The notes under the pieces are model-generated. The model did no database searches. It was not told the DNA's origin and was given only the letters and a program-made list of their open reading frames with translations. A stretch of DNA of 34,972 nt from an uncultured Flavobacteriales bacterium (GTDB lineage Bacteria; Bacteroidota; Bacteroidia; Flavobacteriales_G; Salibacteraceae): positions 1 to 34,972 of the forward strand of contig CAJXPI010000005.1 of NCBI GenBank assembly GCA_913057875.1, written 5' to 3'. A program made the translations under genes and the position numbers. Of this stretch, positions 9,010-15,347 are shown one piece after another. How positions within the stretch are numbered: the stretch's first letter is position 1; each line of letters opens with the position of its first letter.

Positions 9010-9444
9010 TTAAAGATCTAAAACATCATCTAACTCTTTGTTTCTTTGCTTTTTTTGATAGTGATAAATGTAATCCAGAAAATGAAGAATACTTAGGCAT
9101 TGGATAAATATTAAGAACATAAACTCTGTATTGGGATTCCAATAAGAATGGGTGATTACATCAATAAATACATAAGTTATATATAAGGTTATTGGAGAAG
9201 CTAAAAAGAAAAGTACCCCCATAAACTTGTCGTCCCTTTTCATTTCTAAATAACCTTGTACGGCTTGGTAAAGGCCGTAAAATCCAAGCAAAGGAATAGC
9301 CGAAATCCAATGGTTTACACTTAATTCAACAGACCAATCAGAAAACTGTTCAGTCTGCTCATAAATAATTAGCCCTAATAATAGAAAGGTTAAAAAGGCA
9401 ATAACCATCCTTCCTAGACTTATGAATTTTGTCAAGTACATCAA
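9010..9444 (-). CDS. small integral membrane protein, paralogue 3 of 3
   Basis: 144 residues with about four predicted membrane helices. It shares with the two genes upstream a late helix of pattern LHFLDYIYHYQ and a C-terminal acidic-hydrophobic ending (DDVLDL). The start overlaps the stop of the preceding gene by 4 nt (ATGA), so translation is coupled. No family recognised. A helix-2 to helix-3 loop with short charged runs is shared among the three copies, supporting tandem duplication. Confidence 0.7.
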   Translation of the reverse strand: MMYLTKFISLGRMVIAFLTFLLLGLIIYEQTEQFSDWSVELSVNHWISAIPLLGFYGLYQAVQGYLEMKRDDKFMGVLFFLASPITLYITYVFIDVITHSYWNPNTEFMFLIFIQCLSILHFLDYIYHYQKKQRNKELDDVLDL

Positions 9445-9869
9445 AAATCAATTACATCTTTTAAATCATTACCCTCTGCATTTCGAGTTTGGTAATAGAT
9501 GAAATCATACACATGAAGAGCAAAAAGAAACGGGGCTAAAAGAAGAATTTGATTTTTCCCAGTTGAAAAGCTCAATTGTTTGATTAATCGTTGAAGAAAA
9601 ACAACATTTAACAAGGCTATAGGAATGCAATTTAACCAATACAAAACCTTCACGCACTTTCGCTGTTTTTTTAGATCATAATACATTTGAGAAAAGTGAT
9701 ATGTCATGAAAATAAAAAGAATGGAGTTACCCATAGTTCTTCCGACATTCATCAGGCTGTCTACAGATGTGAGCCCATAAGAATCTTTGTATAAGTTAAA
9801 CACAGTAAAGTACAGGGTAGTGCCTGCTAACCCTAAACGTATTATGACTTTCATTAGATGCATGATCAT
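9441..9869 (-). CDS. small integral membrane protein, paralogue 2 of 3
   Basis: 142 residues, about four membrane helices. It carries the shared motif LHVYDFIYYQ near the C-terminus and ends KDVIDF. It lies 2 nt after the first paralogue and overlaps the third by 4 nt. The start could be either the first or the third codon (Met-Ile-Met), and the sequence does not decide. Function is unknown. Confidence 0.7.
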   Translation of the reverse strand: MIMHLMKVIIRLGLAGTTLYFTVFNLYKDSYGLTSVDSLMNVGRTMGNSILFIFMTYHFSQMYYDLKKQRKCVKVLYWLNCIPIALLNVVFLQRLIKQLSFSTGKNQILLLAPFLFALHVYDFIYYQTRNAEGNDLKDVIDF

Positions 9870-9871
9870 AA

Positions 9872-10279
9872 TTAAAAATCAATGATCTCTCCCATTTCTG
9901 ATAACTGTTCCGGAAATGGGTTTCTGTAGAAAAAGAAGTCAAATACATGCAGAGATAACATCAATAATCCAAAAATAAACACAGAAATTTCAGTAATATC
10001 AAGATTAGACTCTAGCATTTGAAAAAGAAAAACAATAGGTAAAGCAATTGGAATAAGTGCAGCAAACCAAAAGAGAATCGAATAAACTTTCTTCTTTTCT
10101 AAGAAATCATAAAACGCCATCAATAATTGATAAATAGCATAAGTAATGCTACTTAAATAAAGAGCAAGTTCTCCAATGTCTGAACTTGCTGTGTAATCCA
10201 TTTCAAGAATTAACTGTATTCCTAGGAACATAAATGAAATACCTATTAACAATCTAAAAACGCCACGTAATATCCGCAT
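9872..10279 (-). CDS. small integral membrane protein, paralogue 1 of 3
   Basis: 135 residues, about four membrane helices. It carries the shared LHVFDFFFYR motif and the ending GEIIDF. It is first in a three-gene cluster read from a consensus -7 box at 10309-10316. The repeated C-terminal acidic-Ile/Val-Asp-Phe/Leu end in all three suggests a conserved interaction tail. Pairwise divergence is high, so the duplication is old. Function is unknown. Confidence 0.7.
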   Translation of the reverse strand: MRILRGVFRLLIGISFMFLGIQLILEMDYTASSDIGELALYLSSITYAIYQLLMAFYDFLEKKKVYSILFWFAALIPIALPIVFLFQMLESNLDITEISVFIFGLLMLSLHVFDFFFYRNPFPEQLSEMGEIIDF

Positions 10280-10308
10280 AAGGAGTCTGAAATTGAATTA
10301 ATTAAAGC

Positions 10309-10316
10309 CAAATATA
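10309..10316 (-). promoter_or_regulatory. -7 promoter box for the membrane-protein cluster
   Basis: On the minus strand the sequence reads TATATTTG, a perfect TAnnTTTG match, about 30 nt upstream of the ATG at 10279. No clear TTG is found at the expected -33 position, so this is a partial promoter call. Confidence 0.45.
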
Positions 10317-10357
10317 AATGTATCCACATAAGAAAGATTAAATTCGTTAGTTAATCT

Positions 10358-11590
10358 ATGAAGATATTTTCCTCATCATTAATTATTTTCCTATTTTCTA
10401 ACATTCCGATGTTGGTTTTGGGGCAAATAAATTCTAGAGATCGGACACCGGTAGAAGGAAAATTATATCTGACGGCACTTCCGGTTATTTCCTACAATCC
10501 CGCTTTTGGAGTGATATTCGGAGGGGCTGCTTCGGCAGGAATGTACCTAGGACATCCAGATAGCACGCTTATGTCGAGTGGGTCCAGTACCATAACGTAT
10601 ACCTCTAAAAAGCAGTTGATGTTTACGCTTAAACCCAATATTTACACCGCAAATAATGGGTGGTATATTACTGGCGATGGGCGCTTGTTTTTTTCATCTC
10701 AACCCACCTATGGACTGGGTACAGGTCCTCAAGCAAATTTCATTTACTCGAATGGTAGTATTTATAAAGAGCCATTTGAAAATGGAATCCCCACCGGAGA
10801 AATGATGGAATTTGACTGGGTTAGATTGTATGGGACTGTTTTTAAGAAGATTAGTAACCGGTTTTATTTGGGTTTAGGCTACCATTTAGATAATTATTCG
10901 GGCATAAATGATCTAGCTACAGATACTTCCTTAAGTGAGCCTCGATTATCTAATCACTTTTTATACAGTGTAAAACATGACTTTAGCCCAGTTGAGTATA
11001 CCATTTCTGGTTTTTCAATGAATGCCATGTATGATACACGCGACAATATGTCAAATGCCTACAAGGGATCCTTTGTTAGTTTGGATTATCGAGTAATGAC
11101 TACATGGCTGGGCAGTGAAAGGGACGCGACTTTATTGAGTTACGATGCGCGTAAATTCATTGGTTTATCTAAAAATAGACCTCGAAATGTTTTGGCTTTC
11201 TGGTCCTATGGGCATTTTACCCCAACAGGTAAATTACCCTATATGGGCTTGCCTGCATTAGGTTATGATCAATTAGGGAGATCTGGAAGGGCCTATCCTC
11301 AAGGCAGATTTAGAGGAGATGATATTTTTTACCTGGAGGCGGAATATCGGTTCCAAATTCCGATTCTAAAAAAATATCCCGAATTATTGGGTGCCGTTGT
11401 ATTTGCCAATCTAACTTCAGCTTCTTCTGAGGATCAAGAGGTCAAACTATTTGAGTACATGAAACATGGTGTAGGGGGCGGGTTGCGAATTATGATTCAA
11501 AAAGAAGCCCGCGCCAATATTGTACTCGATTATGGCTGGGGAGCAGATGGCGCTGGGGCTTTTTATATTAATATAAATGAAACTTTTTAG
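10358..11590 (+). CDS. BamA/TamA-type outer-membrane beta-barrel protein without POTRA domains
   Basis: 410 residues. A signal peptide (about 1-22) is followed by alternating beta-strand sequence to the end, closing with a C-terminal Phe as expected for an outer-membrane barrel. Near residues 310-335 a segment GRAYPQGRFRGDDIFYLEAEYRF resembles the Omp85 'RGY / EYRF' lid-loop and strand region (quoted here only as a position range of key residues Arg, Gly, Arg, Glu, Tyr, Arg). POTRA domains are absent, unlike true BamA. It is monocistronic and converges with the PKD lipoprotein gene at a 3-nt distance. Confidence 0.75.
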   Translation: MKIFSSSLIIFLFSNIPMLVLGQINSRDRTPVEGKLYLTALPVISYNPAFGVIFGGAASAGMYLGHPDSTLMSSGSSTITYTSKKQLMFTLKPNIYTANNGWYITGDGRLFFSSQPTYGLGTGPQANFIYSNGSIYKEPFENGIPTGEMMEFDWVRLYGTVFKKISNRFYLGLGYHLDNYSGINDLATDTSLSEPRLSNHFLYSVKHDFSPVEYTISGFSMNAMYDTRDNMSNAYKGSFVSLDYRVMTTWLGSERDATLLSYDARKFIGLSKNRPRNVLAFWSYGHFTPTGKLPYMGLPALGYDQLGRSGRAYPQGRFRGDDIFYLEAEYRFQIPILKKYPELLGAVVFANLTSASSEDQEVKLFEYMKHGVGGGLRIMIQKEARANIVLDYGWGADGAGAFYININETF

Positions 11591-11593
11591 GTT

Positions 11594-12304
11594 CTAATAT
11601 TCCCAAATTACCTCTAGCTCGAATTGAAATTCATTTTGGTCAAAAACCAAAATATCCTCCCCGAAAACGTGCTTCTCAGATGGTTTAAATCCAAGACTAC
11701 CTACAAATTGACTAATTAACCCACTATCTTTGTCGTACCACTCAATGTAAATTTCATCGTCCATATCTTCAATAACTATGGGTAGACCAGAGCTAGTGTT
11801 GTACTCGTAGGTGGAACCTACTTCACAATTATCATGATGATGATTACTAATGTATAGATATCGATCGTCATTAGTGATTTTGGGAAATAAATCAGCATAA
11901 CCATCCGGGTCCCAAGGGCCATTGTTATACGTGTCTTTCCATGCGCTTATTCTAATCTTAGTAATAGTAAGTGATTTGGGGGCAATTGCATTAACGCTAA
12001 TGGTTTTAGAATAAGAATCCTCTTTGCCTTCTCCATATACGGTAAGTTTAATGGTCTTTGCGCCTAATTCTTGGTAGATATGATCCGGATTTGAGCTTGT
12101 AGAAGTGGTGCCATCACCAAACTCCCAAAGGTAGGAAGAGGCGTTTTCAGAACAGCTTTCAAATGAAACAATTTCTTTGGGAGTGTTGTTTTGGTAAACA
12201 TCAAAACAGGCTTTTACTTGATTTTCTTTTTTGCACCCCATTAAATAGGTGGATGCTAACCCTAGAATACCGACAAATAGTGGAAAAGTAAGTTTACTAC
12301 GCAT
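11594..12304 (-). CDS. PKD-domain lipoprotein
   Basis: 236 residues. The signal peptide ends in a lipobox (LMGC, Cys24), so it is a lipid-anchored exported protein. Residues about 35-105 form a PKD beta-sandwich with the hallmark YLWEFGDGTTS and a later HIYQELG. The C-terminal 130 residues are a second beta-rich domain of unknown function, with DPWDPDG-like and NCEVGSTYEYN motifs. This second domain is shared with the broken paralogue at 29319-30065. Likely role: surface adhesion or binding. No neighbouring partner is evident. Confidence 0.85.
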   Translation of the reverse strand: MRSKLTFPLFVGILGLASTYLMGCKKENQVKACFDVYQNNTPKEIVSFESCSENASSYLWEFGDGTTSTSSNPDHIYQELGAKTIKLTVYGEGKEDSYSKTISVNAIAPKSLTITKIRISAWKDTYNNGPWDPDGYADLFPKITNDDRYLYISNHHHDNCEVGSTYEYNTSSGLPIVIEDMDDEIYIEWYDKDSGLISQFVGSLGFKPSEKHVFGEDILVFDQNEFQFELEVIWEY

Positions 12305-12364
12305 AGTTTAAGTTTAGTAATGAATTAATAATTAAGGTCGGGTTAACAAAAATCAGGCCTGAAT

Positions 12365-12709
12365 TTAAGCCTTCTTCACAAATTCTGATTTTAAGGCCAT
12401 GGAACCAAAACCATCAATACGACAATCAATATTGTGGTCGCCATCTGTTAGTCTGATGTTTTTCACTTTTGTTCCCGCTTTTATTGGTCCTGGAGCGCCT
12501 TTTACCGGCAGGTTTTTTAAAACGATCACGGTATCTCCATCGGCTAAAGGATTGCCATTGGCATCTTTAATAACTGAAGCAGCTTCTTCTTTCGCTAATT
12601 CTTCCGGACTCCATTCATGATTACATTCTGGACACACCATTAAAGCATCCATAGGGTAGGTGTATTCAGAATTACATTTAGGACATGGAGGTAGTGCTGC
12701 TTCAGACAT
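12365..12709 (-). CDS. yjdM: zinc-ribbon protein YjdM (PhnA family)
   Basis: 114 residues. An N-terminal zinc ribbon carries two CxxC pairs (CPKC, about 9-12; CPEC, about 31-34). The PhnA/YjdM core follows, with [16 protein letters not shown] and the conserved [14 protein letters not shown] region. The family was once named after phosphonoacetate hydrolase, but YjdM itself has no proven catalytic role in phosphonate use. Monocistronic, with a good -7 box upstream. Confidence 0.95.
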   Translation of the reverse strand: MSEAALPPCPKCNSEYTYPMDALMVCPECNHEWSPEELAKEEAASVIKDANGNPLADGDTVIVLKNLPVKGAPGPIKAGTKVKNIRLTDGDHNIDCRIDGFGSMALKSEFVKKA

Positions 12710-12731
12710 TTTGTTGATTTTTGAATTGTGG

Positions 12732-12739
12732 CAAATGTA
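12732..12739 (-). promoter_or_regulatory. -7 promoter box for yjdM
   Basis: Minus-strand TACATTTG matches TAnnTTTG perfectly and lies about 23 nt before the yjdM ATG. No TTG at ideal distance is evident. Confidence 0.45.
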
Positions 12740-12795
12740 GTTTTTTTACCCAATGAGATAACTGACTTTTGCTGGATTGTTTGGTTTCAAAATGG

Positions 12796-14520
12796 CTAGA
12801 AAACATCTTCCTTTTCCGAAAATTGTAACCCATTAGGTAAAATTGAAGAACTAAATTCTAAATGAATAACTCTCCGCTTTTTGGAGTGTTTAGATTTAGA
12901 GGAAGAATGGAGGGTTAGTGGATTCATTAGTTGAATTCCCCCAAGATCTATTTCACATAAATATGGAATAGAATTTTCAGTGATCACCTTGATTTCGGAA
13001 TCGGATAACTTCTTTTTGTGAGAACCAGGAATAACCTGTAATGCTCCATTGTATCTATTGGTATCATCTAAATGAATTCGAATTGTAAATTGGTTTTGTA
13101 GCAAATCCAAAGGAGGACGGACAGAAATCACCTCCTCTTTTTCAGTCCAACCCGAATATCCTTCAGTTTCTTTCTTTTGGTTAACGTTAATGGGAATGTC
13201 TTGATGCCAAGTTACAAACCAATTAGATTGTGGGCTTTTATCAAAATAAATGGATTTGATTAAAAATGCATTGGGGTTAATGCTTCGAATAATGGATAAT
13301 AAATTCTCATTAAAAATAAGCGGGTATAAATCAGGAAGTTTTTGAAGTAAACCTCTAACACCCACCTTTGGATTAGGTATAGTTTTTAAATAATTCCCCA
13401 TTTCTTTTTTGATCCTCCTCGTTTCCTTGGTGGTATACACATGGTTGAGGATCCCAAATCCTTTATGAATAAGTCTATTTTTAGCTACTTTCAAACCTCC
13501 CTCGTCCAATTCTGTTCGGTATAGCTCTAGTCCGCCCAACAAACGTTCTTGGATATTTCTTCGAAGTCTTTGGGGTTTTATGACTTTAATGCCATCACCT
13601 AAACCTAAAATGTCTTTTTCAAGTTCAAAATTGTGCTGTACATCCAAAGATATGGTGATACCATGTGCATTTCTTTTCAGTAGCTTCTGCGAGGAATGAA
13701 ATGGCTTGGTCATAACATACGGTGCGTGTTTATGAATAATGAACAGTTCTATTTCTTCGGGACCCTGATTTGGTGCGACCGAAACTCCAATGGCATCTTT
13801 AAAGAATTCACTAGCGTTAAAATCAAACCTAAATAGGTATTCCGTTTCTGAAGGCTCAATTTTTATGATTCTATCTAAAGCTAAGTTTAATAGGTTTTCG
13901 TCTTTCTTTTTTCCTCCAATTATGAACCACCTATTTCGAAACTCTTTTAAAAGGTAAGGATGAAAATCAAAAGTGTTTGGGTTTCTAGCCTTGAATGATT
14001 TATAGGTAATTTGAATGCATTTTCGTTTAATAATGGCTTGGTACAGTTCATCTAAAAAGTGGAGCCCTTTAAGATTGTCGTTTTTTTCAAAATCAATAAC
14101 CGAAGCTTGGTTGGTTTTTTGAGAATACACGTGATCCTCTAGCTTTTGAACCATTCCGTCCAATTCTGTAAAATGAGAAAACCCCTTAAACTGTTTTAAA
14201 AATTCTACAGTTTCATTCAGTTTATCTAAATCCTGATCTGTAATAGGAATATTGGTAATGCTATACTCGGGATCATTATAACTATAAAACTTCTTTTCCG
14301 AAACAACAATAGGTGCGTTATAACCCAATTTATCACTACGCATTAATTGAATATCTGCCTGAATAGTTCTTTTACTTACTCCTTTTTGAATTCCTTCATG
14401 ATCATAAAGGGCGTCAGAGCATGCTTCAATTAAATCTGGCAAAGTCCAGGTTTTATAGCGATTACGTAAGCACTTGTCTATGGTTTTGTACCGAATAAGG
14501 GCGTTTCTATTTGCAGGCAT
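12796..14520 (-). CDS. WYL-domain transcription regulator fused to a phytanoyl-CoA-dioxygenase-like (2OG-Fe) domain
   Basis: 574 residues in one uninterrupted frame. Residues about 1-75 form a DeoR/WYL-type winged helix (SKRTIQADIQLMRSD is the recognition region). Residues about 155-225 are a WYL domain (FHPYLLKEFRNRWFIIGG; the RWFIIGG stretch stands for the WYL motif), followed by a WCX-like extension to about 335. The last 230 residues resemble PhyH dioxygenases: the HxD pair His439/Asp441 in TWHQDIPI, a distal His538 in LTLHSS, and Arg549/Arg550 for 2-oxoglutarate, all of the iron-binding triad being present. WYL domains sense ligands, including nucleic acids, in many defence and stress loci. 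It diverges from the tRNA-like RNA cluster, and an inverted repeat lies 36-65 bp upstream of its start. I infer that it regulates that cluster and the first rtcB, possibly gated by Fe/O2/2OG, or that the oxygenase modifies RNA. Confidence 0.82.
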   Translation of the reverse strand: MPANRNALIRYKTIDKCLRNRYKTWTLPDLIEACSDALYDHEGIQKGVSKRTIQADIQLMRSDKLGYNAPIVVSEKKFYSYNDPEYSITNIPITDQDLDKLNETVEFLKQFKGFSHFTELDGMVQKLEDHVYSQKTNQASVIDFEKNDNLKGLHFLDELYQAIIKRKCIQITYKSFKARNPNTFDFHPYLLKEFRNRWFIIGGKKKDENLLNLALDRIIKIEPSETEYLFRFDFNASEFFKDAIGVSVAPNQGPEEIELFIIHKHAPYVMTKPFHSSQKLLKRNAHGITISLDVQHNFELEKDILGLGDGIKVIKPQRLRRNIQERLLGGLELYRTELDEGGLKVAKNRLIHKGFGILNHVYTTKETRRIKKEMGNYLKTIPNPKVGVRGLLQKLPDLYPLIFNENLLSIIRSINPNAFLIKSIYFDKSPQSNWFVTWHQDIPINVNQKKETEGYSGWTEKEEVISVRPPLDLLQNQFTIRIHLDDTNRYNGALQVIPGSHKKKLSDSEIKVITENSIPYLCEIDLGGIQLMNPLTLHSSSKSKHSKKRRVIHLEFSSSILPNGLQFSEKEDVF

Positions 14521-14556
14521 TCAAAATATTTTCGATAAAAATAGAATTAAATTCTT

Positions 14557-14594
14557 ACTGCGCAAAAAGACTGCGTAGTAGTGTTGAATATTTG
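14557..14594 (+). promoter_or_regulatory. inverted-repeat operator/promoter, copy 1 (RNA cluster side)
   Basis: The half-sites TACTGCGCA and TGCGTAGTA (one mismatch in nine) flank the 7-nt spacer AAAAGAC. The right core half-site TGCGTA ends at 14577, and a TATTTG box ends at 14594, exactly 17 nt later. The copy upstream of rtcB at 16511-16548 has the same spacer and the same 17-nt distance. It sits between the divergent WYL-PhyH gene and the tRNA-like genes, the usual place for an autoregulated operator. Confidence 0.65.
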
Positions 14595-14628
14595 CTTTGT
14601 GATTGATTGATAGGTCACGTGGTTTGAT

Positions 14629-14658
14629 CCCTCGCTGCACAATTTGGTGTAGCGAGGG
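14629..14658 (+). other. 12-bp leader hairpin
   Basis: CCCTCGCTGCAC (14629-14640) pairs with GTGTAGCGAGGG (14647-14658), with one G-U pair and a 6-nt loop AATTTG. It starts about 30 nt after the predicted transcription start and ends 19 nt before the tRNA-like gene. No U tract follows, so it is not a simple terminator; it may protect the 5' end or guide processing. Confidence 0.7.
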
Positions 14659-14677
14659 CAAAGTAAAAACTAAAAAT

Positions 14678-14750
14678 GGAAGAGTAGCAAAGATGGTCAA
14701 TGCGCTGGACTGAAAATCCAGAGATATAGGTTCGAGTCCTATCTGTTCCA
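14678..14750 (+). tRNA. tRNA-Phe(GAA)-like gene in the RNA-repair island
   Basis: A 73-nt cloverleaf can be drawn. The acceptor is GGAAGAG with CTGTTCC (6 of 7 pairs; G-G mismatch at 5-68). The D arm is GCAA with ATGC (three pairs) and has G18-G19. The anticodon stem is CTGGA/TCCAG with loop CTGAAAA (anticodon GAA). The T arm is ATAGG/CCTAT with TTCGAGT. T8, A9, A14, A21, T33, TTC(54-56), A58 and discriminator A are present, and no 3' CCA is encoded. The variable loop has 4 nt. The acceptor mismatch and its place in the RtcB cluster suggest a dedicated or decoy tRNA rather than a housekeeping copy. Confidence 0.75.
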
Positions 14751-14903
14751 CAATAAAAGTTCTTTAAAATATGGTGCATGCGCACTAACAATAGTTAATG
14801 ACTGATTTAATGATAGTCTACGATTTCGGTTTCTGAATAGCCGTGTGGTTTGGGTGTCTATCGAGATTCAAATGCCACTATTTTCAATTCATCATTAGCT
14901 TCA

Positions 14904-14972
14904 ACTGTAGATCAAGGGTTCGAATCCCTTTCTCTTTAGGTAGAGATAGTTTAGTCTGGTAAAAACAACAGT
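14904..14972 (+). ncRNA. permuted tRNA (Y-RNA-like) module A
   Basis: The tRNA parts occur in the order T arm, acceptor, D arm. Closing (anticodon-stem) strand ACTGT 14904-14908; variable AGATC 14909-14913; T stem AAGGG/CCCTT around TTCGAAT (14914-14930). Acceptor TCTCT/AGAGA (14931-14946) has its open end sealed by a 6-nt loop. Then TA (positions 8-9), D stem GTTT/AAAC with a loop containing GG (14949-14966), one linker A, and closing strand ACAGT 14968-14972, complementary to the first strand. All tRNA spacings are kept (5-nt variable, 2-nt 8-9 linker, 1-nt position 26). From memory, this is the architecture of the tRNA-like module of bacterial Y RNA YrlA. Confidence 0.72.
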
Positions 14973-15050
14973 GCCGTTGCGGGTTCGAATCCCGTCTTCA
15001 TGGCAACATGAGGTAGTTCAATTGGATAGAACACTGAATTCAGGTTTCAG
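14969..15050 (+). ncRNA. permuted tRNA (Y-RNA-like) module B with GNRA-capped acceptor
   Basis: T arm GCGGG/CCCGT around TTCGAAT (14979-14995). A full 7-bp acceptor follows: CTTCATG (14996-15002), tetraloop GCAA (15003-15006), CATGAGG (15007-15013). Then TA, D stem GTTC/GAAC with loop AATTGGATA (15016-15032). A 17-nt arm CTGAA/TTCAG with 7-nt loop TTCAGGT (15034-15050) sits exactly where an anticodon arm would be and would read CAG. Alternatively ACTG (15033-15036) pairs back to CAGT (14969-14972), closing the module as in module A. The acceptor being sealed by a GNRA loop means it cannot be aminoacylated without cleavage. Confidence 0.75.
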
Positions 15051-15109
15051 AGGTAAGTTGATCACTTGTAAAAAAGATCAAAAACAAAAGAGGCTGTGCA
15101 TAGCAAGTG

Positions 15110-15194
15110 GGTGATTTTAAAACTTCTGTTTTAGAATCACCACCGAATTAAATCCGGACAAGGAGGATACCGGTTATGGTAGGTGTATCCTTTT
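15110..15194 (+). other. two strong hairpins between the RNA modules and slipin
   Basis: Hairpin 1 (15110-15141): 7 + 6 bp separated by one mismatch, loop TTCT. Hairpin 2 (15161-15194): 10 bp with two G-U pairs, arms AGGAGGATAC and GTATCCTTTT, 14-nt loop. No U run follows outside the stems, so they look like mRNA leader or processing elements rather than terminators. The AGGAGG in hairpin 2 precedes a 6-codon frame, which I do not call. Confidence 0.55.
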
Positions 15195-15347
15195 AAAGGG
15201 AGGTTGTGTAGTTCTGTAATAGACTATATAAATCCTTTTGAAACGATCCATTGAAAGTAAACTCAATCTGAATTTCGATTTATGCAGGCTACTTGTTATG
15301 CGCTAATCTTTTAAATGAAAAATTGCAATTAATAAAAATTAGAAATA

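Larger units (their letters stand above)
14521..15347 (+). other. 827-bp non-coding region holding a structured RNA cluster
   Basis: No convincing protein gene lies here on either strand. Contents in order: operator/promoter copy 1, a 12-bp leader hairpin, a complete tRNA-Phe-like gene, about 150 nt of weakly structured sequence (14751-14903; includes a 4-bp GTGC/GCAC hairpin and an AATA/TATT plus GTGG/CCAC stem), two permuted tRNA modules, and two long hairpins. The slipin ATG follows. No strong U-tract terminator is seen, so the RNAs could be processed from a transcript that continues into slipin. Confidence 0.7.

Noticed and set aside
14521-14751. 76-residue minus-strand frame across the tRNA-like gene
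   Set aside because: It is the antisense of the tRNA (typical LEPISLDFQSSAL-like shadow) and has no independent support.
14751-14903. A third permuted tRNA module around ATTCAAATGCC
   Set aside because: A T-loop-like TTCAAAT is present, but the flanking 5 nt do not pair and no capped acceptor or D arm follows.
14904-15050. CRISPR or simple repeat, because TTCGAAT plus flanks recurs
   Set aside because: The recurrence is the conserved T loop of tRNA-like modules; the surrounding sequences differ and there is no repeat-spacer periodicity.
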